Assembly: GCA_049997955.1 (NCBI GenBank)
Contig: JAEBDY010000006.1
Location: forward strand, 434,001 to 498,000
Length of the DNA: 64,000 bases
DNA from: Umezawaea sp049997955
GTDB lineage: Bacteria; Actinomycetota; Actinomycetes; Mycobacteriales; Pseudonocardiaceae
Reading direction: 5' to 3'
Shown here: piece after piece, positions 24,906 to 33,364 of the stretch
How the letters are laid out: each line of letters opens with the position of its first letter
How positions within the stretch are numbered: the stretch's first letter is position 1
Notes under the pieces: model-generated
Seen by the model: the letters and a program-made list of their open reading frames with translations, nothing else
What the model was told of the DNA's origin: nothing
Database searches by the model: none
Position numbers and translations under genes: made by a program

Positions 24906-25922
24906 ATGACCGTGCCGAACACCGCACTGGAGATCCACCTCGCGTCCCGCCCCGACGGGTACCCGACCGAGGAGAACTTCACCGTGGCCGAGGCCGAGGT
25001 GCGCCAACCCGCCGAAGGCGAGGTCCTGGTGCGCAACCTCGTCATGAGCGTCGACCCCTACATGCGCGGCCGGATGAACGACGTCCAGTCCTACGTGCCG
25101 CCGTTCCAGATCGGCCAGGTGCTCGAAGGCGGCGCCGTGGGCGAGGTCGTGGCCTCCAACGCGCCCGGCTTCCAGGTCGGCGACACCGTCCTGCACGGCC
25201 GGGGCTGGCGCGAGTACGCGACCGTCGGCGCGGACCACGTCGTCGGGGTCGACCCCGACGCGGCCCCGATCGGCGCCTACCTCGGCGTGCTCGGCATGCC
25301 CGGCATCACCGCCTACGCGGGCCTGCTCAAGGTCGGCGAGTTCAAGGAGGGCGACGTCGTCTTCGTCTCCGGCGCGGCCGGTGCGGTGGGCTCGATCGTC
25401 GGCCAGGTGGCCAAGCTGCGCGGCGCGTCCAGGGTCATCGGCAGCGCGGGCTCGGCCGAGAAGGTCAAGCACCTGGTGGAGGAACTGGGCTTCGACGCCG
25501 CGTTCAACTACAAGGACGAGGGCCCGGTCATCAAGCACCTGGCGGAACTGGCGCCCACCGGCATCGACCTCTACTTCGACAACGTCGGCGGCGAGCACCT
25601 CGAAGCCGCCATCACGATGCTCCGCCTGCACGGCCGAGTGGTCCTGTGCGGCGCGATCTCCCAGTACAACGCGAAGTCCGCCGAGGGCCCGAAGAACCTG
25701 GCAGCGGCCATCGGCAAGCGCCTCACCCTGCGCGGGATGCTCGCCAACGACCACGACGACCTGCACGACGAGTTCCTGCGCGAGGTCGGCGGCTGGATCG
25801 CCGACGGCAAGCTCCACTACACCGAGACCGTCGTCGACGGCGGCCTCGCCAAGGCCCCGTCCGCGTTCGTGGGCATGCTCCGCGGCGAGAACACCGGCAA
25901 GATGCTGGTCAAGCTCGTCTAG
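24906..25922 (+). CDS. NADP-dependent oxidoreductase, MDR superfamily (leukotriene B4 12-hydroxydehydrogenase-like)
   Basis: 338 aa from ATG 24906, preferred over ATG 24885 because AAAGAGG sits at the right distance upstream. Family marks are LVRNLVMSVDPYMRGRM, then VLGMPGITAYAGL and the nucleotide loop SGAAGAVGSIVGQVAKL, followed by DLYFDNVGGEHLEAA. This is the zinc-free PTGR/CurA-type branch that reduces alpha,beta-unsaturated carbonyls with NADPH. No zinc-binding cysteines are present. A role in electrophile detoxification, with the palindromes upstream as a responsive operator, is inference. Confidence 0.9.
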   Translation: MTVPNTALEIHLASRPDGYPTEENFTVAEAEVRQPAEGEVLVRNLVMSVDPYMRGRMNDVQSYVPPFQIGQVLEGGAVGEVVASNAPGFQVGDTVLHGRGWREYATVGADHVVGVDPDAAPIGAYLGVLGMPGITAYAGLLKVGEFKEGDVVFVSGAAGAVGSIVGQVAKLRGASRVIGSAGSAEKVKHLVEELGFDAAFNYKDEGPVIKHLAELAPTGIDLYFDNVGGEHLEAAITMLRLHGRVVLCGAISQYNAKSAEGPKNLAAAIGKRLTLRGMLANDHDDLHDEFLREVGGWIADGKLHYTETVVDGGLAKAPSAFVGMLRGENTGKMLVKLV

Positions 25923-25928
25923 CGCGAT

Positions 25929-25963
25929 GACCGCCCCACGGCGAGTTCCGTCGTGGGGCGGTC
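25929..25963. terminator. Bidirectional terminator, 12-bp hairpin
   Basis: GACCGCCCCACG (25929-25940) and its perfect complement (25952-25963) with an 11-nt loop. It occupies almost all of the 56 bp between the convergent oxidoreductase and amidohydrolase genes. Confidence 0.8.
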
Positions 25964-25978
25964 CCCCGCTTCACCGCG

Positions 25979-27181
25979 CTAGGGGACCAGTTCCCCGTCG
26001 ACCGCGACCACGCGCCCCTCGTGCACCACGAGGGTGCGCGGGGCGCGGTCCATCACGGCGGCCGTCACGGAGTCGCCCGGCACGACCACCAGGTCCGCCT
26101 GCGCGCCCTCGGTGATGCCGTGCCCGGTCTCGCCCAGCACCGACGCCCCGCCGCGGGTGGCGATGTCCACGCACATCTCGATCATCGAATCGTCCCGGAA
26201 GCCGTTGCGGTAGGCGAGCTGCCACGTGCGGTCGAGCATGTCGCCGTCGCCGTAGGGCGACCAGTAGTCCCGCATCCCGTCCTGCCCCAACCCGAGCCGG
26301 ACGCCCTCCCACCGCAACTGCCGCAGCGGCAGCGGTTCCCGCACGCCCGGCGCCACGGTGGTCACCGCGATGTCGTGCTCCGCCAGCATGTCCACCAGAC
26401 CGCGCCGCCGGTCCTCGTCCACAGTGGACAGGGCGAAGCAGTGGCTGATCGTCACCTCCCCGCGCATGTCCAGCGCGGCGGTGCGCTCGCAGATCAGCTC
26501 GACCTGGAAGGCCCCCAGCGACCCGGAGTCGTGCAGGTGCACGTCGACGCCGCGCTGGTGCTTGTCCGCCAGTCCGAACACGACGTCCAGGTGCCGCACC
26601 GGATCCCGGTCGTACCCGGCCGGGTCCAGGCCGCCGACCAGGTCGGCCCCGGCCAGCAGCGCGGCCTCCAGCAGGTCGGCCGTCCCCTTGTCCCGCAGGA
26701 TCCCGCACTGCGGGAACGCCACCACCTGCACGGACGCCCGCCCGGCATGGGCTTCCCGAGCGGCCAGCACGCCCTCCAGGCGGTCCAACCCGGAATCCAC
26801 GTCGACCTGCGCGTGGCTGCGGACGAACGTGGCCCCGCCCGCGATCGTCCGCCCCAGCGTGAACGTGGCGCGGGTGGCCACGTCCTGCTCGGCCGACCGC
26901 CAGTTCCGCCGGTCGTTGTCGATCAGCTCGGCCAGCCCGGTCCCCGCGCTGTGCGCCCGGAAGGGCAGCCCCAGCCGCGTCGAGTCCAGGTGCGCGTGCG
27001 CGTCGGTGAACGACGGCAGCAGGACCCCGCCCTTGCCGTCGACCTCGGCCACGCCCGCGGGCAGGGCCAACCCGACGCCCACGGAGGACACCGCCCCGTT
27101 CAGGCACAGGACGTCGACCTCGGGCGCCTCACGCCCACTCGGCCAGGGCCGCACGGAGCGGATGAGCAGGTCACCGGTCAT
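25979..27181 (-). CDS. Cytosine-deaminase-like amidohydrolase
   Basis: 400 aa. Metal-binding motifs of the CodA/AtzC branch are seen: HAHLDST near residue 62-68, FVRSHAQVD, DVHLHDSG, ISHCFAL and GLGQDGMRDYWSPYGDGDML with the catalytic aspartate. The N-terminal and C-terminal beta-sandwich segments close the chain (ADLVVVPG near the end). The enzyme is expected to deaminate or hydrolyse a cyclic amidine or amide such as cytosine, creatinine or a triazine; the substrate is not determinable. It ends 56 bp from the oxidoreductase and begins 9 bp after the flavoprotein gene stop, so it may be co-transcribed with that gene. Confidence 0.85.
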   Translation of the reverse strand: MTGDLLIRSVRPWPSGREAPEVDVLCLNGAVSSVGVGLALPAGVAEVDGKGGVLLPSFTDAHAHLDSTRLGLPFRAHSAGTGLAELIDNDRRNWRSAEQDVATRATFTLGRTIAGGATFVRSHAQVDVDSGLDRLEGVLAAREAHAGRASVQVVAFPQCGILRDKGTADLLEAALLAGADLVGGLDPAGYDRDPVRHLDVVFGLADKHQRGVDVHLHDSGSLGAFQVELICERTAALDMRGEVTISHCFALSTVDEDRRRGLVDMLAEHDIAVTTVAPGVREPLPLRQLRWEGVRLGLGQDGMRDYWSPYGDGDMLDRTWQLAYRNGFRDDSMIEMCVDIATRGGASVLGETGHGITEGAQADLVVVPGDSVTAAVMDRAPRTLVVHEGRVVAVDGELVP

Positions 27182-27190
27182 CGGCAGAGG

Positions 27191-28816
27191 CTAACCCCGG
27201 AACCGCTCGGGGGAAATGAGCTTGCCGGGGTTGAGCACGCCGGTGGGGTCGAGCGCGCGCTTGACGGCGGCCAGCACGTCCACCCCGAGCTCACCGATCT
27301 CGGCCTCCAGGTAGGGCGCGTGGTCGACGCCGACGGCGTGGTGGTGGCTGATCGTCCCGACGCCCGTGATCGCCTCGCTGGCGGCGGCCTTCGCCACCGA
27401 CCACTGCCCGACCGGGTCACCGGCGTCGCGCGGCGCCAGCACCGTGAAGTACAGCGACGCCCCGGTCTCGTACGCGTGCGACACGTGGCACATCACCACG
27501 GAACGCCCCAGCGCGTCCCCCAGCGCGACCCGCACGGCCTCGCGCAGTTCGGACAGCCGCGACCAGTGCGTGGCGGTCTCCAGGGTCTCCACGCACACCC
27601 CGACGTCCAGCAGCGCGTCCCGCTGCCGGGGCCCGTTGAACCGCCCGTGCCGCCACGCCTCGCCCATGGCCGTCCCCAACCGGACGGCTCCGCGCACCAC
27701 GCCCAGCGACGCGGCCCGGCGCGCCCGCAGCTCCTTCGCGGACCCGGCGTGCCACCCGAGGACCAGCAGGCACGGCCGCCGCACCCCGCGCGCCTTCAGG
27801 TAGGCGCGCACCCCGGCCGCCTTCACCCCGCCAGACAGGGCCAGCGAGACCTCGGTCTCGTCCTCGTCGGACAGCCTGGTCACGTCCGCGAGCACCCGGC
27901 CCTGCGCCAGTGCGCGCACCACGGCCGTCCCGGCTTCCCACCCGTCGACCACGAAGCCCTCGTACCGCTCGACCACGGGCACGGGTCGCACCCGCACGGA
28001 CACCTCGGTGATCACCCCGAACGCGCCCTCGCTGCCCACGACCAGCTGCCGCAGGTCCGGCCCGGCGGCCGACGCTGGCGCGGCCCCCAGCTCCCACTCC
28101 CCCCGTGGCGTGGCGACCCGAACCCCTTCGACCAGGTCCTCGAACCGCCCGTACCCGGAGGACGCCTGCCCGGCGGACCGGGTGGCGGCGAACCCGCCGA
28201 TCGTCGCCCGCTCGAACGACTGCGGCACGTGCCCCACGGTGAACCCGTGCGGCGCCAGCAGCCGCTCGGCCTCGGGCGCGGTCACCCCGGCCTGAAGCAC
28301 CGCGACCCGCGACACCGGGTCGACCGACACCAACCGGTCCAGCCGGCCGAGGTCCAACGCCACCACGGCGGCCTTGTCGCCGCGCAGCGCGGCCACCCCG
28401 CCGACCACGGACGTGCCCCCGCCGAACGGCACGACGGCCACGTCGTGCTCGACGCAGAGGGCCAGCGCCGCCACGACCTGCTCGGGCGAAGCGGGCAGCA
28501 CGACCGCGTCCGGCACGGCGAGTTCCCCGCCCGCCCGGTAGCGGACCAGGTCCAGGTAGGACAGACCACCGGCGTGACCGAGCCGGGAAGCCCGGTCCAG
28601 CCGCACGTGCCCCGCGCCCACCACGACACCGAGCGCCTCGACGGCGGCCGTGGACAACGCCGACGCCGGAACCTCCAGCGCCGAGTCGGGCGCGGCCGGG
28701 GTGCGCTGCGGCCGGAGCCCGATGCGCCCCCCGAGCCACCGCAGCGCGTGCGGCGGCAACGAGCCCCCGGCCGGGCTCCACTCGCCACGCAGGTCCTGGT
28801 CTATGCGCTCACCCAT
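27191..28816 (-). CDS. FAD-linked oxidase, alkyl-DHAP synthase-like
   Basis: About 541 aa from ATG 28816; an upstream ATG (28834) is disfavoured because it would overlap the start codon of the divergent TetR gene. The vanillyl-alcohol-oxidase-type FAD domain is clear: VVPFGGGTSVVGG, VSVDPVSRVAVLQAGV, FERATIGGFAATRSAGQASSGYG, VGSEGAFGVITEVSVRV. The C-terminus has TISHHHAVGVDHAPYLEAE, the histidine-rich motif of alkyldihydroxyacetonephosphate synthase, and ends LDPTGVLNPGKL. In M. tuberculosis the same trio occurs (Rv2251 flavoprotein, Rv2250c TetR, Rv2249c GlpD). Chemistry on a DHAP-derived or ether lipid substrate is plausible, not shown. Confidence 0.88.
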   Translation of the reverse strand: MGERIDQDLRGEWSPAGGSLPPHALRWLGGRIGLRPQRTPAAPDSALEVPASALSTAAVEALGVVVGAGHVRLDRASRLGHAGGLSYLDLVRYRAGGELAVPDAVVLPASPEQVVAALALCVEHDVAVVPFGGGTSVVGGVAALRGDKAAVVALDLGRLDRLVSVDPVSRVAVLQAGVTAPEAERLLAPHGFTVGHVPQSFERATIGGFAATRSAGQASSGYGRFEDLVEGVRVATPRGEWELGAAPASAAGPDLRQLVVGSEGAFGVITEVSVRVRPVPVVERYEGFVVDGWEAGTAVVRALAQGRVLADVTRLSDEDETEVSLALSGGVKAAGVRAYLKARGVRRPCLLVLGWHAGSAKELRARRAASLGVVRGAVRLGTAMGEAWRHGRFNGPRQRDALLDVGVCVETLETATHWSRLSELREAVRVALGDALGRSVVMCHVSHAYETGASLYFTVLAPRDAGDPVGQWSVAKAAASEAITGVGTISHHHAVGVDHAPYLEAEIGELGVDVLAAVKRALDPTGVLNPGKLISPERFRG

Positions 28817-28832
28817 AGGTACAGTGTTACAC
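28817..28832. promoter_or_regulatory. Compact divergent promoter of flavoprotein and TetR genes
   Basis: Only 16 bp separate the two start codons. TACAGT at 28820-28825 is 7 nt before the TetR ATG (28833) and fits a -10 box of a leaderless transcript. The TetR and flavoprotein promoters must overlap the opposite coding region, so binding of one repressor here would shut both directions. Confidence 0.45.
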
Positions 28833-29405
28833 ATGACGTCCCAACGTCACACCGATGACGCCCTGCTGGACGCCGCCCGCGACTGCGTGGTCGAGGTCGG
28901 CGTGAGACGCACGACCCTGACCGACGTGGCCAAGCGCGCAGGCGTCAGCCGCATGACCCTCTACCGCCGCTTCCCGGACGTCAGCGGCCTGGTCAGGACC
29001 TTGATGACCAGGGAGTTCACCGCTCTGCTGCACGGCGTCGAAGACGCCCCGGCGGGCACCACGGCCCGAGACCGCCTCGTCCACCACGCCACCACCGCGA
29101 TCCGGCTGCTGGCCGGGAACCCGCTGATGCGCCGCGTGCTCGACCTGGACGCGGAACTGATGCTCCCGTACCTGGTGGAGCGGCTGGGCAGCACGCAACT
29201 GCTGGTCGAGGAGTTCCTCGTCGGCCAGCTGGAAGCGGGCCACCAGGACGGCTCGATCCGCCGGGGTGACCCGAAGGTCCAGGCCAGGCTCGTCCTGCTC
29301 ACCACCCAGGCCATGGTCCTGTCCGTCCGACCGGCCACCACGGACCTCGACTTCGACGACCTGGTCGACGAGCTGGCCACCTTCCTGACCGCGGCGCTGA
29401 CGTGA
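28833..29405 (+). CDS. TetR-family transcriptional regulator
   Basis: 190 aa from ATG 28833. The HTH is VGVRRTTLTDVAKRAGVSRM followed by TLYRRFPDVSGLVRTLMTRE, a textbook TetR_N domain; the C-terminal half is helical ligand-binding sequence. No Shine-Dalgarno sequence, consistent with leaderless translation. The stop overlaps the GlpD GTG start (GTGA). Position between the flavoprotein and GlpD genes indicates that it controls both. Confidence 0.9.
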   Translation: MTSQRHTDDALLDAARDCVVEVGVRRTTLTDVAKRAGVSRMTLYRRFPDVSGLVRTLMTREFTALLHGVEDAPAGTTARDRLVHHATTAIRLLAGNPLMRRVLDLDAELMLPYLVERLGSTQLLVEEFLVGQLEAGHQDGSIRRGDPKVQARLVLLTTQAMVLSVRPATTDLDFDDLVDELATFLTAALT

Positions 29406-30883
29406 AGACCTCGCTGAACGCCGCCCGCAGGACGCGGGAACTGGCCGAGCTGGCAGCGGGCGAGGTGGTGGACCTCCTGGTGGTCGGCGGCGGCGCGACG
29501 GGCACCGGCGTGGCGCTGGACGCGGCCGCCCGCGGCCTCTCGGTGTGCCTGCTGGAAGCGCACGACCTGGCCTTCGGCACCTCGCGCTGGTCGAGCAAGC
29601 TGATCCACGGCGGTCTCCGCTACCTGGCGCAGGGCGACTTGGCCCTGGCTCACGAGAGCGCCGTGGAACGCGGCATCCTGATGACCCGCACGGCACCGCA
29701 CCTGGTTCGCGCACTCCCCCAGGTGGTGCCGCTCTACGACGACCGCGGCGCGGTGGTCATGGCGGGCCTGCGAGCGGGCGACGCACTGCGCAGGGCGGCC
29801 CGCACCCCCAGCACGACCCTCCCAGGACCACGCCGAATCCCCGCGGCGGAGGCGTTGGCGCTGGTCCCCGGCCTGCGCCGCACCGGCCTGCGCGGCGGCC
29901 TCCTGAGCTACGACGGCCAGCTGACCGACGACGCACGGCTGGTGGTGGCGCTGGCCCGCACCGCGGCGGGCCTCGGCGCCCGCATCCTGACCAGGACGCG
30001 GGTCACCACCTTGACCGGCCAGGGCGCGGAAGCGGTGGACACCGTCACGGGTACCACCTTCGAGGTGCGCGCCCGCACGGTCGTGAACGCCACCGGCGTC
30101 TGGGCGGGAAACCTCGTGGACCAGGTCCACCTGCGCCCTTCACGGGGCTCGCACCTGGTCCTGGACGCGAGGACCACCGGCATCACGACCACGGCGCTGA
30201 CGGTCCCGGTCCCCGGCGAACGCAACAGGTACGCCCTGGCCCTGCCCCAGCAGGACGGCAGGCTCTACGTGGGCCTGACCGACGAGTTGGTGGACGGCCC
30301 CGTCCCCGACGTGCCGGAGGTCCCCCAGTCCGATGTGGACTTCCTGCTCAAGGTCGCCGCATCGGTGCTGGAGAGGGAACCGACGCAGGCCGACGTGCTG
30401 GGCAGCTTCGCAGGCCTGAGACCACTGCTGGCGGGCACGGGCGAACGAGGCGCCGACCTCTCCAGGAAGCACGCCGTGCTCACCTCGTCGACCGGCGTGC
30501 TCACGGTGGTGGGCGGCAAGCTCACGACCTACCGCCGCATGGCGGCGGACGCCGTGACCAAGGCGGTGCGGCAGAACAACCTCACCGCGGGCCCCTGCCG
30601 CACCACCAACCTGCCGCTGGTGGGCGCGGGCAACACCACGACAGCGCAACCGCACAGGCTGACGGCCAGGTACGGCACGGAAGCGGCAGCACTGACAGCG
30701 CTGAACATGCCGGACAAGATCTCCGGCGAGATCACCGCGGCGGAAGTCGTCTGGGCCGTACGGCACGAGGGCGCACTGGACGCGTCGGACGTCCTGGACA
30801 GACGAACCAGGATCGGCCTGGTACCAGCGGACCGCGCAAAGGCGGAAGCCGAAGTGACCACCTTGCTCACCAGGATTGACTGA
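29402..30883 (+). CDS. glpD: Glycerol-3-phosphate dehydrogenase (FAD)
   Basis: 493 aa from GTG 29402, coupled to tetR. The dinucleotide motif LLVVGGGATGTGVALDAAAR lies at about 25-44, followed by FGTSRWSSKLIHGGLRYL, the GlpD substrate-site signature, and further on NATGVWAG, LTVVGGKLTTYR. It oxidises sn-glycerol-3-phosphate to dihydroxyacetone phosphate and passes electrons to the quinone pool at the inner membrane face. The C-terminal domain (DKISGEITAAEVVWAVRHEG) is complete. No glycerol kinase or facilitator gene is adjacent. Downstream lies a C-rich tract and a long hairpin. Confidence 0.93.
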   Translation: MKTSLNAARRTRELAELAAGEVVDLLVVGGGATGTGVALDAAARGLSVCLLEAHDLAFGTSRWSSKLIHGGLRYLAQGDLALAHESAVERGILMTRTAPHLVRALPQVVPLYDDRGAVVMAGLRAGDALRRAARTPSTTLPGPRRIPAAEALALVPGLRRTGLRGGLLSYDGQLTDDARLVVALARTAAGLGARILTRTRVTTLTGQGAEAVDTVTGTTFEVRARTVVNATGVWAGNLVDQVHLRPSRGSHLVLDARTTGITTTALTVPVPGERNRYALALPQQDGRLYVGLTDELVDGPVPDVPEVPQSDVDFLLKVAASVLEREPTQADVLGSFAGLRPLLAGTGERGADLSRKHAVLTSSTGVLTVVGGKLTTYRRMAADAVTKAVRQNNLTAGPCRTTNLPLVGAGNTTTAQPHRLTARYGTEAAALTALNMPDKISGEITAAEVVWAVRHEGALDASDVLDRRTRIGLVPADRAKAEAEVTTLLTRID

Positions 30884-31212
30884 CTCCACCACGCGTCACA
30901 CGACGAGCCGAACGCACCACCCGCACACCACACCGCACACAGCGAGCCGCATCCCAGCCACCACCAGGCGCCCACCACCACCGGCCGACCAGCCACAGAC
31001 CACCAACCACCGGACTGCACCACCGACCAGCGGGCAGCACCACCAGCCAGCCGATCACCAGCCAGCCCACCAACCGGCCGACTGCACGACCAACCACTAC
31101 GCACACGACCAACCGCACCACAGCCAAGAACCCCGGACCCCACCCACGGGCCGAACTTCGGCGGCCAATGGCTGCCCGCACTCCCCCCGCCACCCCGATC
31201 CCAAGCGCTCTC
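30884..31212 (+). other. A/C-rich, T- and G-poor tract after glpD
   Basis: A 300-bp stretch dominated by C and A on the plus strand (repeated CCACCA, CCAGCCA, ACCAACC). Reading frames exist but have low-complexity products. The glpD transcript would emerge here as a C-rich, G-poor, weakly structured RNA, which is the composition of Rho-loading sites. Rho-dependent termination before the 31213-31269 hairpin is inference. Confidence 0.45.
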
Positions 31213-31269
31213 ATGGCCGTTCGCTCTTGTCAAGGCATCTTTCCCGCCTTGACAAGAGCGAACGGCCAT
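31213..31269. terminator. Perfect 24-bp inverted repeat between convergent glpD and ESX operon
   Basis: Arms 31213-31236 and 31246-31269 match over all 24 bp, with the 9-nt loop ATCTTTCCC. It separates the convergent glpD and ESX genes, so it can stop transcription from both sides. The arms contain CGTTCGCTCTTG and GCCTTGACAAG. Its length and perfection exceed an ordinary terminator, and it may be part of a dispersed element. Confidence 0.75.
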
Positions 31270-31281
31270 CGAGACAATTGC

Positions 31282-31389
31282 GCGAACGGGGTAGCCCTCT
31301 CCCCGGCTGCAAACGGAGCAGCCCACTCCCCGACCGCGAACCGAGCAGCTCACCACCCGACCGCGAACGGGCAGCCCTACTCCCCGATA
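31282..31389. repeat. Four tandem 27-bp repeats at the 3' end of the ESX operon
   Basis: Units at 31282-31308, 31309-31335, 31336-31362 and 31363-31389 share GCGAACGGAGCAGCCCACTC-type sequence and CCCCGAC endings, with several substitutions. In one plus-strand frame each unit encodes nine residues (ANGVALSPA, ANGAAHSPT, ANRAAHHPT, ANGQPYSPI). The last copy overlaps the final codons of the minus-strand ESX gene (stop 31377-31379). Confidence 0.8.
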
Positions 31390-33041
31390 ACGGGCTTCGC
31401 AGCCTTGGGCGGCTCGATCAACTCGTCCCCTTCGAGCCGCACCTTGCGCTGGTGGTCCTTGCCGTCCCCACCTTGACCACCGGCACCCATGGGCGCACCA
31501 CCCATCATCCCGCCACCGGCGACACCCCCACCGCCACCATGCGGAGCACCACCCCCGGAAGCACCACCGACCGCAGCATGCCCAGCAGCACCGGACGGCA
31601 GGATCCCCGTAGCCCCACCGGGCTGCATAGCGCCGCCACCGCCCCCACCACCAGCAGCACCACTGGTCCCGGAAACACCACCACCGGACCCACCACCGGA
31701 GAAGCCACCGGCCCCACCGCCAGAGAACCCACCGGACCCGCCACCGCCAGAGAACCCACCGACCCCACCACCACCGGAGAAGCCACCACCGGACCCACCG
31801 GACAGCGACCCGGAAAACCCGCTCCCCGGCGACGTGGAAGCGGCACGCACATCCCCAGCCGAAGCCGGAGGCGAGTACACCGGCCGCACCGGAGTCCCAG
31901 GAGGAGCGGGGAGAACGGACGGCGTGGGCCGGTAAACCCCACTCCCCGACCCGCCGACCGACGGCGGCACCGAAACGCCACCCCCGGAAGCGGCAGGCGA
32001 ATCAGGCACCCACCGCCCCGGCTCCCAATGCCCGCCCGTCCCCGGAACCGCGGGCGGCGCGGAAACCTGCCCACCGGACGACCCGCTGGTCCCGGTGGTC
32101 CCCCCGGCACTCCCAACGCCACCACCGGACGACCCGGGATTCGTGTACCGCCCATCGGCTTCCTGACGAAGCCGGTCGACCTGCCCCTGGTCCATCCCCA
32201 AACCACCAGCGGAAGGCCGGTTGCTCGACGGCCCACCCCCGGCCCCACCACCGGAAGCACCCTTGTGGCTCATCGCGGTGATCGCGTCCACGACCTGCTT
32301 CGCGGTCTGCGCGATCGAGGCGACCTGCTTCACCAGGTTCATCAGCTTCGTCAACGACGACGCCAGCTTGGACAGGAAGTCCGACAGCTTCTTCGCGTAG
32401 TTGCAGGCCATCGTCACGATGTCCGCGATGGCCGCGCCGATCGCCGCCCCGAACGTGAGCACCGACGCCGACAGCCACTGGATGATCTTCATGACCATCT
32501 TCGACACGGCGTCGGAGATCAAGTCCATGATCATCTTGCGCACGGCGGCCACGAGCTGGCCAGCCCCGGCCACGGCGCCGGAGATCCCGGCGCAGGCCTT
32601 GGACAACGTCTCCAGCCCGGTGGAGTGGTTCGCCGAGGCGCCCCGGTAGGCGTCGGCCGTCCGGCCCTGCCAGCTCTTCGTCTGCTCGACCGACGTCCGC
32701 CGGTAGTCGTTGGCCACGGCGGACACCTGGGTCCCGGCCGACTTCCACGACTCGGCCATCTTCGCGATCGCCTGGGGGTCCCCGAGCAGCGCGTCGAACG
32801 GCTCGCGCAGGAAGTCGACGTGCTCCATCGCCCAGCTGAACCCGGCCGACATGAACCCGCTCAGCGGGTTGGAGGCCATGCCCACGATGGACATCGCGGT
32901 GTTGGCCATCCCCAGCCCGGCGGCGACCCAGTCACCGCTCTCGACCGCGGCGACCGTCCCGTTGACGTCCTTGAACAGGTTGGACGGGTCCCGCCCCTGA
33001 GCGGTACCTGCGGACCCGGTGGTCCCGGCCTGCGCGTTCAT
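31377..33041 (-). CDS. WXG100/EspB-like ESX secreted protein with Gly-rich tail
   Basis: 554 aa. Residues 85-190 form a helical WXG100-like hairpin with the turn KSWQG (W-x-G) and long flanking helices; a second helical block follows (VVAAVRKMIMDLISDAVSK-like, then VKQVASIAQTAKQVVDAITA). From about residue 265 the chain is Gly/Ser/Pro-rich with GGFSGGG repeats and ends in a charged tail (GDGKDHQRKVRLEGDE). Mycobacterial EspB and PPE proteins have a comparable helical head plus Gly-rich region and are exported by ESX systems. Start overlaps the EspC-like gene stop (ATGA). No ESX membrane component or EccC lies in the window. Confidence 0.78.
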   Translation of the reverse strand: MNAQAGTTGSAGTAQGRDPSNLFKDVNGTVAAVESGDWVAAGLGMANTAMSIVGMASNPLSGFMSAGFSWAMEHVDFLREPFDALLGDPQAIAKMAESWKSAGTQVSAVANDYRRTSVEQTKSWQGRTADAYRGASANHSTGLETLSKACAGISGAVAGAGQLVAAVRKMIMDLISDAVSKMVMKIIQWLSASVLTFGAAIGAAIADIVTMACNYAKKLSDFLSKLASSLTKLMNLVKQVASIAQTAKQVVDAITAMSHKGASGGGAGGGPSSNRPSAGGLGMDQGQVDRLRQEADGRYTNPGSSGGGVGSAGGTTGTSGSSGGQVSAPPAVPGTGGHWEPGRWVPDSPAASGGGVSVPPSVGGSGSGVYRPTPSVLPAPPGTPVRPVYSPPASAGDVRAASTSPGSGFSGSLSGGSGGGFSGGGGVGGFSGGGGSGGFSGGGAGGFSGGGSGGGVSGTSGAAGGGGGGGAMQPGGATGILPSGAAGHAAVGGASGGGAPHGGGGGVAGGGMMGGAPMGAGGQGGDGKDHQRKVRLEGDELIEPPKAAKPVIGE

Positions 33042-33346
33042 TCCGCAGCCTTTCCAGTGAACCCGAAGGCGTTGTCGCGGTCGATCGCCTCGTACAGGTC
33101 GGCGACCTCCTTGAGGCCGATGGCCATGTCGCTCACCGACGTGGTCGCCTTGCCCAGGATGTCCTGGGACCCACCGGCGACCTTCAGCAGGAACTCGGCC
33201 AGGAAGCTCCCGAACACGCCGAACGCCTCGGTGTTCAGCGAGGGGTCCGCCGTCTCCGTGGCGGCGAGCATCCTCTGGCTCAACTGGTCGACCGTGCCCG
33301 CGTGCGTCCGCACCTCGGCCGGACTCACGTTGAAGGAGTCGAACAT
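33038..33346 (-). CDS. EspC-like type VII secretion target
   Basis: 102 aa. Matches the pattern of ESX-associated DUF2580/EspC proteins: FNVSPAEVRTHAGTVDQLSQ near the start, a helical middle, and a helix ending LKEVADLYEAIDRDNAFGF. No signal peptide, as expected for ESX cargo. Overlaps the WXG100-like gene by the ATGA arrangement and follows the YbaB-like gene by 18 bp, so all three form one operon. EspC-like proteins are usually co-secreted with a larger partner, here the 554-aa protein. Confidence 0.8.
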   Translation of the reverse strand: MFDSFNVSPAEVRTHAGTVDQLSQRMLAATETADPSLNTEAFGVFGSFLAEFLLKVAGGSQDILGKATTSVSDMAIGLKEVADLYEAIDRDNAFGFTGKAAE

Positions 33347-33364
33347 CGTCAGGTACCCCCTTGC

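Noticed and set aside
28832..28834. ATG at 28834 as start of the AGPS-like flavoprotein
   Set aside because: It would overlap the start codon of the divergent tetR; the ATG at 28816 leaves a promoter gap and loses only six residues.
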